DNA of 52,244 nt from Verrucomicrobiales bacterium. GTDB taxonomy: Bacteria; Verrucomicrobiota; Verrucomicrobiia; Limisphaerales; UBA9464. Under the pieces are notes generated by a model that was not told where the DNA came from, ran no database searches, and worked only from the letters and a program-made list of their open reading frames with translations. Of the stretch, positions 1-8,853 are shown in pieces. Each line of letters starts with the position of its first letter. The first letter of the stretch is position 1. The stretch lies in contig JAEUHD010000240.1 in NCBI GenBank assembly GCA_016793645.1, forward strand, positions 1 to 52,244, read 5' to 3'. Both the position numbers and the translations under genes were made by a program.

Positions 1-1073
1 GTGAGTTGCACGCCGTGGATCTCGAGGAGTCCGCTGACCCCGAGGCCGAGCAGGCGCAGGGGCCGATGCACGAGTTTCTCCCGAGCGAGCAGCCAGCAGC
101 CCAGTCGATACAGGTCGGCGCCTTCGGTCATGGGGTCGGCGGGACTGTGCTGGCGGGTGAGGGTGGTGAAGTCGCCGTAGCGCACCTTCACCTGGACGGT
201 GCGCGCGGCCAGTTGATGGCGACGGAGTTTCCCTGCGATCTCGTCCGCCTGTTCCCGAAGACAGGCCCGGAGCGTGGGCCGATCCTCGGTATCCTCCAGA
301 AAGGTGTTCTCGCTGCTGATGCTTTTGACCGAGTCTCCGAGATCCAGCGGCCGGTCGTCCTCACCGAAGGCATGCCGCTTGAGCACGGGGCCGAAGGAAC
401 CTGCCAGGGACCGGAGATCCCCGGGATGGTCCTGCAGGTCGCCCACGGTGTGAAGACCGGCCCGTGCCAGAATGTCCGCCGTGACGGCACCCACGCCGTG
501 GAGCGCGCGGCACGGCAGCGGTCGCAGGAATGCAGCGCGGTCCCGGTCGGGAATCAGCGTCAGTCCGTCGGGTTTTGCGAAGTCGCTGGCGAGTTTGGCG
601 AGCAGCTTGTTGGAGGCGATCCCGATGCTGGCGGTGAGGGAGCGCGCCTCGCGGATGGAACGCTTGAGTTCCCGGGCCAACGGCAGGGCCGCGAGCAGGG
701 CGGCCTCAGGGTCCGCCTGGCCGAGGCAGCAGGGAAGGCCTGAGACATCGAGGTAGGCCTCATCGACCGAGACCTGCTCGACCAGGGCCCCGGTTTGCCG
801 AACCCGATGGAAGATTTCCCGGGACTCCGTCCGGTACAGATCCATCCGCGGACGGACAAAGACGCCGTTCGGACACAACCGCCCGGCGGTCCGGCTGGGC
901 ATGGCGGAGCGGACCCCGAAGCGCCGCGCCTCGTAGCTGGCGGCGGCGACGACGCCCCGTTGATCCGGGGGCGAACCCACGATGACGGGCCGGCCCTTCA
1001 GATCCGGATTCTCGCGCTGTTCGACGGACGCGTAAAAGGCATCCATGTCGAGGTGGAGGATGACCCGCGGCAC
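1..1073 (-). CDS. dinB: DNA polymerase IV, Y-family (3' end beyond window)
   Basis: Reading the complement leftwards from 1073 gives an uninterrupted frame of about 357 codons that leaves the window at base 1. It is a Y-family translesion polymerase, which copies damaged DNA with low fidelity. Visible marks are the N-terminal metal-binding stretch LHLDMDAFYASVEQ, the catalytic pair in SVDEAYLDVSG near residue 100, the SIGIASNKLLAKLASDFAKPDG block of the palm, and a C-terminal little-finger region ending near LLGLGVSGL. Family members have about 350-400 residues, so only a short tail is missing. The start chosen is GTG at 1073, giving MPRVILHLDMDAF; there is no clear ribosome binding site and the frame stays open further upstream. 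It is divergent from the FG-GAP gene at 1179. No LexA-type box was recognised. Confidence 0.93.
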   Translation of the reverse strand, partial: MPRVILHLDMDAFYASVEQRENPDLKGRPVIVGSPPDQRGVVAAASYEARRFGVRSAMPSRTAGRLCPNGVFVRPRMDLYRTESREIFHRVRQTGALVEQVSVDEAYLDVSGLPCCLGQADPEAALLAALPLARELKRSIREARSLTASIGIASNKLLAKLASDFAKPDGLTLIPDRDRAAFLRPLPCRALHGVGAVTADILARAGLHTVGDLQDHPGDLRSLAGSFGPVLKRHAFGEDDRPLDLGDSVKSISSENTFLEDTEDRPTLRACLREQADEIAGKLRRHQLAARTVQVKVRYGDFTTLTRQHSPADPMTEGADLYRLGCWLLAREKLVHRPLRLLGLGVSGLLEIHGVQL

Positions 1074-1178
1074 CCGGGGAGCATGCTTGGAGACCGGACC
1101 CGGGCCAAGGTGGAGGTGAACCCGGTGCGGATTCGCTTTGTCAGGGCGGACTCCGGGGGGGACAGTGGCTTCGTTTCC

Positions 1179-2363
1179 ATGAACGCACTTCTCCCTCTCG
1201 CCCTGGTGACGGTCGGCGTGATTTCGGCGGCCGCCGCCCCGCTTCCGGAACCGAAATTTCGCCCGGTCAACGTCGATACCAACATCGCGATTGGATACGG
1301 ACTCGCCATTGCCGACGTGGATGGGAATGGGAAGCCGGATATTGTGCTCGCCGACAAGAACCAGATCGCCTGGTACGCCAATCCCGGCTGGTCAAAACAC
1401 GTCATCGCCGAGAATCTCACGAAACTGGACCATGTCTGCGTTGCCGCGGCCGACATCGACGGGGACGGGCGTGCGGAGATTGCCGTCGGCGCGGGATGGA
1501 ATCCCGGGGACACCACGAACAGCGGTGCGTTGTTTTTCCTGATCCCGCCCGCCGACCGGACGCAGCGATGGGAACCGGTCGCGCTTCCCCACGAACCGAC
1601 GATCCATCGAATCCAGTGGGTCCGGGATTGGCAGGGGCGGATGACGCTGGTCTCCGTGCCGCTGCATGGTCGTGGGAACAATCCAGGCAAGGGCGAGGGC
1701 GCCGGGGTCAGGATTCAACGGTACCGTCCGCCGGCGAACCCGAAGGACTCCTGGGAAGTCACCGTCCTCGATGAATCCCTCCACAAGACCCACAACTTTG
1801 ATCCGGTGGAATGGGATGGGGATTCCGCCCGGGAACTCCTGATTGCCTCCAAGGAGGGCGTCTTTATATCTAACTGGTCCCAGGAGAAGCAGGGCAACGT
1901 CCTCGTGCCCTTGACCGGGGACGCCGGGGGCGGGGCCGGGGAGGTCCGGCTCGGGACTCTGGGTACGAACTTGTTCCTGGCGACGGTGGAACCGATGCAC
2001 GGCAACAGTCTCGTGATTTATCGTCCGGCGGAGTCGGGATCCAATGCCCCCTGGGCGCGCCGCGTTTTGGACGAGACGATTGTGGACGGTCACGCCGTGG
2101 TCTGCGCGGATTTCCTCGGGTTGGGCCGGGACCAGGTTGTGGTGGGATGGCGGGCCATGAACCGTCCGGGCGTCAAGGTGGGGCTGCGGTTGTGGACGCC
2201 GGTGGATGCCGCCGGAACCGAGTGGCGTGCGACGATGATCGACGACAACACCATGGCCTGCGAGGACCTGAAGGTGGCGGACCTCAATGGCGACGGGCGA
2301 CCGGATCTGGTGGCCGCCGGCCGCGCCACCCGGAACGTCAAGGTGTACTACAACGAACCCTGA
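1179..2363 (+). CDS. Secreted FG-GAP/VCBS repeat protein
   Basis: This 394-residue protein starts at ATG 1179, where a short hydrophobic signal peptide begins (MNALLPLALVTVGVISAAAA, then processing). The same frame is open upstream but overlaps dinB and codes for nothing recognisable, so the longer start is rejected. The mature protein carries FG-GAP/VCBS-type beta-propeller repeats with calcium-binding loops: DVDGNGKPDIVLAD near residue 48, DIDGDGRAEIAVG near residue 95 and DLNGDGRPDLVAAGR near the C-terminus. Such propellers usually serve binding outside the cell. No catalytic residues are evident. It ends 29 bp before the convergent superoxide dismutase gene. Function beyond an exported repeat protein cannot be given. 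Confidence 0.88.
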   Translation: MNALLPLALVTVGVISAAAAPLPEPKFRPVNVDTNIAIGYGLAIADVDGNGKPDIVLADKNQIAWYANPGWSKHVIAENLTKLDHVCVAAADIDGDGRAEIAVGAGWNPGDTTNSGALFFLIPPADRTQRWEPVALPHEPTIHRIQWVRDWQGRMTLVSVPLHGRGNNPGKGEGAGVRIQRYRPPANPKDSWEVTVLDESLHKTHNFDPVEWDGDSARELLIASKEGVFISNWSQEKQGNVLVPLTGDAGGGAGEVRLGTLGTNLFLATVEPMHGNSLVIYRPAESGSNAPWARRVLDETIVDGHAVVCADFLGLGRDQVVVGWRAMNRPGVKVGLRLWTPVDAAGTEWRATMIDDNTMACEDLKVADLNGDGRPDLVAAGRATRNVKVYYNEP

Positions 2364-2392
2364 GGTGGGACGGCGCGGCGGCCGGGCGGGTC

Positions 2393-3127
2393 TCAGGCGG
2401 TGAGCTTGTCGAAGCGCTCCTGCAGGAAGGGCCAGTTGACCAGATTGATGCAGGCGGCGACGTAGTCGGCGCGGCGGTTCTGGTACTTGAGATAATAGGC
2501 GTGCTCCCAGACATCGAGTCCGAAGAGGGGTTTGTGGCCGAGGGCCCACGGGGTGTCCTGATTCGCGGTGGTCTCGAGGACAATCTTCTTGTCCTTGTCG
2601 ATGCTCAGCCAGACCCAGCCGCTCCCGAACACGCTCAGGGCCTTGGCGAGGAACTCGCGCTGTCCCGTCTCGGCGTCCCCGAACAGTTCGCCCAGCGCCT
2701 CCTGGAGCGGACCGTCCTGAAGCGGACCCGCATCCTTCTTCAGGCTCTGCCAGAACAGCGTGTGGTTGTAGTCACCGCCCGCATTGTTCCGCACGGCGGT
2801 GCGCACCTTCTCGGGCACCTTGTCGAGGTTTCGGACCAGTTCCTCGGTCGTCATCTTCTGGAGGTCCGGGTAGTCCGCGACCGCCTTGTTCAGGTTGGCG
2901 ACGTAGGCGGCGTGATGCTTGTCGTGATGAATCTCCATCGTCCTGGCGTCGATGTAGGGCTCCATCGCGTCAAAGGCGTAGGGCAGGGGCGGAAGCTTGA
3001 AGGGACCGGACGGGGCCGCGGCCTGGGCGAGGGACCGCGTCACCCGGGTGCTGATGAAAAATCCGGCGGCGGCGAACGCGGAGGTGCGCAGAATCTGGCG
3101 GCGGGACAGTGGAAGGGAGGAAGGCAT
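2393..3127 (-). CDS. sodA: Superoxide dismutase, Mn-type, Tat-exported
   Basis: This 244-residue Fe/Mn superoxide dismutase converts superoxide to hydrogen peroxide and oxygen. The start at 3127 opens with a twin-arginine signal (SRRQILRTS, then a hydrophobic stretch and an AQA-type end near residue 37), so the folded metalloenzyme probably acts in the periplasm. An upstream in-frame start would place about 37 unstructured residues before the Tat motif and is less likely. Metal ligands are visible as HHDKHH (residues 67-72), the His of NHTLFW, and the Asp and His of DVWEHAYY. The GG-x-x-NH context together with TANQDTPW favours a manganese-type site. The gene follows the esterase gene on the same strand after about 107 bp. 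Export is unusual for the cytosolic version of this family but common for periplasmic ones. Confidence 0.93.
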   Translation of the reverse strand: MPSSLPLSRRQILRTSAFAAAGFFISTRVTRSLAQAAAPSGPFKLPPLPYAFDAMEPYIDARTMEIHHDKHHAAYVANLNKAVADYPDLQKMTTEELVRNLDKVPEKVRTAVRNNAGGDYNHTLFWQSLKKDAGPLQDGPLQEALGELFGDAETGQREFLAKALSVFGSGWVWLSIDKDKKIVLETTANQDTPWALGHKPLFGLDVWEHAYYLKYQNRRADYVAACINLVNWPFLQERFDKLTA

Positions 3128-3234
3128 GGAATTTCGGATTGAAGATTCGCGGGGAGTCTCGCGTGGAGGGCCGTTTCTTGCAAGTGCAGCGCCGTTGCGG
3201 AGTGGGTGACGTTCCGGGAACGGCGGCGTCCGCG

Positions 3235-5232
3235 TCACCGGAAGACCGCCTCGGGAAGGCTGGGAGCCTGGCGGTACTCGCCCTCGGCCCCGCTCAGTTT
3301 GTAGACGGTGCGCGCGAACTCGGATTCCTGCGGGAACGCGGACAACAGTGTGATGCGGCGCGGTGCCAGGGCGGCGGCAACCTCGGGCAGGTCGGTCACC
3401 CGAAGGACGTTCAACAAGGCGGGGCTCTGCCAGTGGGAGGACGGGGGATCCATGAGGACCACCTCATGGATCCGTGGGTCGAGCAGGGCCGCATACAGCG
3501 CCACCGCGCCGAGGTCCCGCCTGCCATAGAGAATGATTCTTTCCGGGCGGAGCTTCTCCTCGGACCAAATCCACTCCACCGTCCGCAGCACATCCCACAC
3601 CTGCATGCCGGCGATGGTGCGTCCCAACCAAGCGGCGGTGCGTTCGAGGTCGGTGTATTCGGAGGCGCGGAGGTCGGTCTCGGTGAAGCGGGGTTGCAGG
3701 ATGAGCGCGTGGCACCGGCCCAGCAGCGGTGTGATCTCGTCGAAGTCGCTGCCGTACACGTTTTCCCCGGGACCCTTCACCCGGATGACCAGGGGCGCCG
3801 CCGGGGTGTGGGCCGCCGCCTTGAAGATCTGGGCGTAGAGGCGAACCCCGGGTTCGGTCTCAAAGGTGACCTGACGCCCCTCGGCGTACCGGCCTGCCCA
3901 ACCCGCGGGTCCGCCGACCCGGTGGGTGGCGAAGGGAATGGCTTCGGACGGAAACCAGCGGAAAACCCGGTCGCGAAGCTGGGTCAGGACCTCCGCCTTC
4001 CGTCGTTCCCAGGCGTCCAGGGAGTCCGGAACCTGTGGTTTCATCGGAGTGGTGAACTCGCGATGGATGCGGTAGTTGGAGGCATCCGCGGGCGGGGACG
4101 TGAGGACCGCCAGCAGGGCGGGGTCCTCGCCGGCGGGGGAATTCGTGCCGGTCACCGGCGTGGAATCCCCCCGGAACCACCGGTTCATCCATTCCCGGCT
4201 TGAGTTGAGGAAGAGCGGCGGATCGCTGTGCCCGACATCTCCGTCGACCTCGCGGATGTGATCCGAAGCGCCGAGCAGTTCATAGATCCTGCGGCCGCGT
4301 TGATAAACCTCATGATATCCGTCGGGCGGAAAGATGGGATCGCGTCGCCCGCTGGTGATGAGCAGGGGTCGGGGGGCGATGAGCGCGGCGACCACCGGGA
4401 AATCCCACCTGTAGGTGTTGGGGTAGTAGATGCAGTCGCACTGGCCACTGGCGAGCCAGTGGGCGGCCTGGGAGCCGTAGGTGTAGGTGGAGCAGGAGGG
4501 AGCCGCCGCCGCGACGCGTTCGTCCAGGGCGGCCAGATACCACGAGATTGCCCCACCCCCGGAAATTCCGGTGACGCCGATGCGTTGGGAGTCGACTTCG
4601 GGTCGCTCCGACAACCAATCCAGGGCGCGCATGCCATTCCATACCTCGACTCCGGCGGGGGTGTAGCCGAGGGACAGCCAGTTCCAGAGCGAGAGGTTGT
4701 GGGTGCCGTGGTGAATTCCAGGCACCTCCCCGAACTCAAGCGTGTCGAGCGCCAGGACGCAGTAGCCGTGGGTCGCGAACCAGAGTATGCGATCCTGATA
4801 CTGGGTCTTGGCCCCGTGCGGGTGGACGCTGTGCCCACAGAGGTAGAGGATGGTGGGAGCCGGGGTGGAGATGTCCCGGGGTACATAGAAGTTGCCGGTC
4901 ACATACAGTCCGGGACTGCTTTGGAAGACGACCTTCTCCACCCGATAGCCGGGACGATCCAGGGTGCCCGTGACGGAGGCCCGGAGCGGACTGCGAGGGG
5001 GCAGGGGATCCAATCCCAGCATGGATGCCAGTTGACGTTTCAGCTCGGGACGTTCCCGACGCCAATCCGCCGCGGTGGCCACCGACGTCAGGCAACGTTC
5101 CGTCATCGCCGCGGCCAGTTGGCGAAGCTGGTTGGTTGCGGCGGCGTATCGGCTTCCGGCGTCCTCACCGAGGCAACCATGGGTTCCCATCCACAGTCCC
5201 AGGCCTACCAGCACGGCGCGCAGGGTGCTCAT
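3235..5232 (-). CDS. Secreted alpha/beta-hydrolase (acetyl-xylan-esterase/dienelactone-hydrolase-like)
   Basis: This 665-residue exported hydrolase begins at ATG 5232 with a signal peptide (MSTLRAVLVGLGLWMG, then HGCLGEDA). A TTG eight codons earlier is possible but adds little. The first half is an alpha/beta-hydrolase: the nucleophile elbow GISGGGAISW carries the Ser, GRRDPIFPPDG the likely acid and DVGHSDPP the His. That arrangement matches the large two-domain esterases related to acetyl xylan esterases and dienelactone hydrolases found in Verrucomicrobiota and Planctomycetota. The second half (about residues 400-665) looks like another hydrolase-fold domain, with ILYGRRDLGAVALYAALLD in place of a proper elbow, so it is probably non-catalytic. 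The substrate is likely a plant or algal ester but is unproven. Confidence 0.8.
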   Translation of the reverse strand: MSTLRAVLVGLGLWMGTHGCLGEDAGSRYAAATNQLRQLAAAMTERCLTSVATAADWRRERPELKRQLASMLGLDPLPPRSPLRASVTGTLDRPGYRVEKVVFQSSPGLYVTGNFYVPRDISTPAPTILYLCGHSVHPHGAKTQYQDRILWFATHGYCVLALDTLEFGEVPGIHHGTHNLSLWNWLSLGYTPAGVEVWNGMRALDWLSERPEVDSQRIGVTGISGGGAISWYLAALDERVAAAAPSCSTYTYGSQAAHWLASGQCDCIYYPNTYRWDFPVVAALIAPRPLLITSGRRDPIFPPDGYHEVYQRGRRIYELLGASDHIREVDGDVGHSDPPLFLNSSREWMNRWFRGDSTPVTGTNSPAGEDPALLAVLTSPPADASNYRIHREFTTPMKPQVPDSLDAWERRKAEVLTQLRDRVFRWFPSEAIPFATHRVGGPAGWAGRYAEGRQVTFETEPGVRLYAQIFKAAAHTPAAPLVIRVKGPGENVYGSDFDEITPLLGRCHALILQPRFTETDLRASEYTDLERTAAWLGRTIAGMQVWDVLRTVEWIWSEEKLRPERIILYGRRDLGAVALYAALLDPRIHEVVLMDPPSSHWQSPALLNVLRVTDLPEVAAALAPRRITLLSAFPQESEFARTVYKLSGAEGEYRQAPSLPEAVFR

Positions 5233-5318
5233 GGGAGTACAGCCTGCCGCCGGCAACCGGGAATGCGATGGAAAATGCGGCGGGCCGCGGACCGCGACGG
5301 CGTCCGTCCCCTCCGAAA

Positions 5319-8300
5319 TCAGGTGCCCTGTCGAAGATCGAGTGTGAACGGAAATTCGCGGGTCTGCGGCGGGGGGACGGGAAGGGTGGATCCTTGGGAG
5401 TGTCCGTGGATCTCGAACCGGGCCAGGCGCCGGCTCTCCGCCTCGTAGGCGTTGATGGGGAACGTCGCGTAATTCCGTCCCCCGGGGTGGGCCACGTGGT
5501 AGGTGCAGCCGCCAAGGCTGCGTCCGTTCCAGGTGTCGTGGAGATCAAAGGTCAGCGGCGTGTGGACCCCGATCGTCGGCTGGAGACAGTTGGGGGGCTG
5601 CCAGGCGCGGTATCGAACCCCGGCGACACACGACCCGTTGGTTCCGGTCGGGTGCAGGGGCAGCCGGCGTCCATTGACGGTCACGGCGAACCGGTCGCCG
5701 ATCTGTCCGGTGACCCGGACCTGGAGTCGCTCGAGGGAGCTGTCGACGTAGCGGACGGTAGCGCCGGCCGCGGCCTCCTCACCGAGGACATGCCACGGTT
5801 CCAGGGCGGAGCGGAGTTCCACATGGATATCCCGCTGGGCGAAGTCGCCGATGCGCGGGAATCGGAATTCAAAGTGGGGTGCGAACCATTCAAATTCGAA
5901 CGGATAACCGCTGTCGCGCAGTTCGCGGAGGACATCCCGGAAGTCGGACTCGCAGAAGTGGGGCAGGGTCCAACGGTCGTGCAGGTCGGTGCCCCAGCGG
6001 ATGAGCGGACGCCGGTAGGGCTCCCGCCAGAAGCGGGAAACGAGACCCCGGAGCAGCAGGTGCTGCGCGAGACTCATCCGGGCGTGGGGGGGCATTTCGA
6101 ATGCGCGCATTTCCACGAGGCCGAGGCGCGCGGAGGCCGAATCGGGCGGGAACAGCTTGTCGATGCTGAACTCGGAGCGGTGGGTGTTGCCTGAGGAATC
6201 GACCAGAAGATTCCGGAACAGGCGGTCCGCGAGCCAGGACGGAACCGTCCCGCCCCCCAGGTCCTTCTGCCGGTCGAGTTCCTGGAAGGCGATTTCCAGT
6301 TCGTAAAGCGCGTCATGGCGCGCCTCGTCGATCCGGGGCGCCTGGCTGGTGGGGCCGATGAACAGGCCGCTGAACAGCCAGCTCAACGAGGGATGGTTCT
6401 GCCAGTACGACAGCAGCGACCTCAGGAGGTCGGGGCGACGCAGCACGGGGGAATCCCCGGTGGTGGCGCCGCCGATGAGGATGTGATTGCCCCCGCCCGT
6501 GCCGGTGTGGCGACCGTCGAGCATGAACTTCTCCGTGCCCAGGCGGGTTTGTCGCGCCTCCTCGTAAAGCACCTCGGTGCGCTGAACGAGGTCCTTCCAC
6601 GAATTGCTGGGGTGAAGATTGACCTCGATGACGCCGGGATCCGGGGTCACCGCCATCTTCTCCAGCCGGGGATCCCGCGGAGGCGGTTCACCCTCCACGA
6701 TCACCGGCAGTCCTGTTTCCCGGGCGGTGGCCTCGAGTGCGCTCACCAGTTGGAGGTAATCCTCGGTGGTCGCCACCGGAGGAAGGAACACGTGGAGGCG
6801 GCCCTGCCGCGGCTCGACGCACAGGGCTGTCCGGATGATCCAGGGCGCGCTTTGTCCGGATGCCGGGCGTCGGCTGGATCCCGACTCGGCCTCCAGGGCC
6901 GCTTCCCTGGGGTCCCTTCCGGGTTGGCCGAGGGTTTGGCGGCGCTCGCCCAGACTGGCGCCGGCGGGTCGGGGTGCCGCCCCGCCACGCAGGAACCGCT
7001 GCGCCCCCGGGAGCGTGAATTCGGCCGGAAGTGGCGGGAAGGAGGCGGAGGGATCCCGCTGCCATGTCCACGGATACTCCCGCTCGGAGACCCAGGGAAT
7101 CGAGTCCAAGGGAAGGCGAAGACCCATGGGGGAATCTCCGGGCAGCAGCCAGAGGATGTCGTCATCCCGAAGGAACCAGGCGCCGGATTCCCAATGCCCG
7201 CCCCCGACGGAGCGGATCGGTAGGGCGAATCCCACGGTATCGCCGAGGCCCTTCTGGAAGATGCGCGCCAGACGCTCCCGCTCCTGAACATCCTTCAGGT
7301 TGGAGCGTTCGGGAGTGACGTTGGAGGGCAGGCGGCGCTCCTTCCACGTGTAGTAGAAGACGTCCTCGTGGGCCGGCAGCAGGTTGCGCGGGTTGACGTC
7401 CAGGTTCCCGCACAGGTGGTCGGCCCAGACGCGGGCCTCCCGGATGCCATATCCGTAGTCCTTGGATTCGTCGGCAATCAGGGAGTCATCCCGCCAGACG
7501 GGGATTCCGTCCTTGCGCCAGAATGCCGCCAGGGCCCAGCGGGGCAGCGGTTCTCCCGGATACCATTTTCCCTGTCCGTAATGCAGCAGGGCTCCCGGGG
7601 CGAACTGGCGGCGGAGCCGGCGGATGAGTTCGCCCGACAGGATGCGCTTCTTGTGGGAGACGGCGGTGAAGTTCCATTCCGGACCGTCCGGATCGTCGAT
7701 GGAGACGAAGGTCGGTTCTCCGCCCATGGTGAGGCGGACATCCTGACGGACGAGGTCGGCGTCGATCGCGGACCCGAGGGCATCCATGCGGGTCCATTGA
7801 TCCTCGGTGTAGGGCTTGGTGACGCGGGGGGATTCGTGGATGCGCCGGATGCGCATCTCGTGGTGCAGGGTGGATTCGCACTCGTCGACGGCGCCGGTGA
7901 CCGGAGCCGCGCTCGAGGGCTCGGGGGTGCAGGACAGCGGGATGTGCCCTTCGCCGGCGAGCAGGCCGGAGGTGGGGTCAAATCCGATCCAGCCCGCCCC
8001 GGGCAGGTACACCTCGCACCAGGCATGAAGATCGGTGAAGTCCACCTCGGTGCCACTCGGGCCATCGAGCGCCTTGACGTCCGGTGTGAGCTGAATGAGG
8101 TAGCCGCTGACAAATCTCGAGGCGAAGCCGAGGTGCCTCAGCACCTGGACCAGGAGCCAGCCGGAGTCACGGCAGGATCCGCTGGCAAGGCCCAGGGTTT
8201 GCTCCGGAGTCTGGACGCCGGGTTCAAGCCGGATGACGTACCGGATGTCCCGCTGGAGGCGCTGGTTGATGGCGACGAGCAGGTCGAGCGTGCGGAGTTT

Positions 8301-8837
8301 TCGGGCATCGCCGGAGCCGGCGGGCGCCGGGGATTCTGGGAGATGGCCTCCGTCGTGGTGGACGTCGGTCCGGTGGACGCCCGGGGCGGACGGGGCATGG
8401 ATCAGGTCCGCGGGATGCCCGATCAGATCCTTCCGGATCGTCCTGAGGAATGCCTCCAGCGGCGGTGTCAGGGGACAGGCCTCAAGGAAGGGGGTGAGAT
8501 CCTTCCGGAGTCCCGCCTCATAGGTGAACGGGAAGAAGGTGGCGGATTCCTCCAGGAAGAAGTCGAAGGGATTGTAGACCGACATCTCGGCGATGACCTC
8601 GACGTCGATGCATAGCTCGGTCATCCGATCGGGAAACACCAGCCGCGCATTCCAGTTGGAGAAGGGGTCCTGCTGCCAGTTGATGAAGTGCTCTCCTCCG
8701 GTGATTTTTTGGGAGAAGCTGAGGATGGGCGTCCGGCAGTGCGGAGCGGGACGGAGGCGCACGACATGCGGGCCGTGTCCGACCGGACGGTCGTAGGTGT
8801 AGTGCGTCTTGTGATGCAGCGCGACGTGGATGGGCAT
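5319..8837 (-). CDS. Transglutaminase-like protein with C-terminal DUF2126
   Basis: This 1172-residue protein starts at ATG 8837 (MPIHVALHHKTHYTYDRPVG). Residues 1-310 form a bacterial transglutaminase N-terminal domain plus a papain-like transglutaminase core. The triad is visible as Cys222 in SGSCRDSGW, His271 in DLHAWCEVYLPG and Asp287 in GFDPTSG. The remaining ~850 residues are the DUF2126 region (TMGGEPTFVSIDD, GGGNHILIGG). This two-part architecture is typical of the genes that accompany permuted ATP-grasp and alpha-E proteins. It may cleave or form amide bonds on a peptide product, but the substrate is unknown. It is the last member of the four-gene run and follows pfkA by 16 bp, so it is almost certainly co-transcribed. 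There is no signal peptide, so it should be cytosolic. Confidence 0.9.
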   Translation of the reverse strand: MPIHVALHHKTHYTYDRPVGHGPHVVRLRPAPHCRTPILSFSQKITGGEHFINWQQDPFSNWNARLVFPDRMTELCIDVEVIAEMSVYNPFDFFLEESATFFPFTYEAGLRKDLTPFLEACPLTPPLEAFLRTIRKDLIGHPADLIHAPSAPGVHRTDVHHDGGHLPESPAPAGSGDARKLRTLDLLVAINQRLQRDIRYVIRLEPGVQTPEQTLGLASGSCRDSGWLLVQVLRHLGFASRFVSGYLIQLTPDVKALDGPSGTEVDFTDLHAWCEVYLPGAGWIGFDPTSGLLAGEGHIPLSCTPEPSSAAPVTGAVDECESTLHHEMRIRRIHESPRVTKPYTEDQWTRMDALGSAIDADLVRQDVRLTMGGEPTFVSIDDPDGPEWNFTAVSHKKRILSGELIRRLRRQFAPGALLHYGQGKWYPGEPLPRWALAAFWRKDGIPVWRDDSLIADESKDYGYGIREARVWADHLCGNLDVNPRNLLPAHEDVFYYTWKERRLPSNVTPERSNLKDVQERERLARIFQKGLGDTVGFALPIRSVGGGHWESGAWFLRDDDILWLLPGDSPMGLRLPLDSIPWVSEREYPWTWQRDPSASFPPLPAEFTLPGAQRFLRGGAAPRPAGASLGERRQTLGQPGRDPREAALEAESGSSRRPASGQSAPWIIRTALCVEPRQGRLHVFLPPVATTEDYLQLVSALEATARETGLPVIVEGEPPPRDPRLEKMAVTPDPGVIEVNLHPSNSWKDLVQRTEVLYEEARQTRLGTEKFMLDGRHTGTGGGNHILIGGATTGDSPVLRRPDLLRSLLSYWQNHPSLSWLFSGLFIGPTSQAPRIDEARHDALYELEIAFQELDRQKDLGGGTVPSWLADRLFRNLLVDSSGNTHRSEFSIDKLFPPDSASARLGLVEMRAFEMPPHARMSLAQHLLLRGLVSRFWREPYRRPLIRWGTDLHDRWTLPHFCESDFRDVLRELRDSGYPFEFEWFAPHFEFRFPRIGDFAQRDIHVELRSALEPWHVLGEEAAAGATVRYVDSSLERLQVRVTGQIGDRFAVTVNGRRLPLHPTGTNGSCVAGVRYRAWQPPNCLQPTIGVHTPLTFDLHDTWNGRSLGGCTYHVAHPGGRNYATFPINAYEAESRRLARFEIHGHSQGSTLPVPPPQTREFPFTLDLRQGT

Positions 8838-8853
8838 GACAAAAATGGGCGAA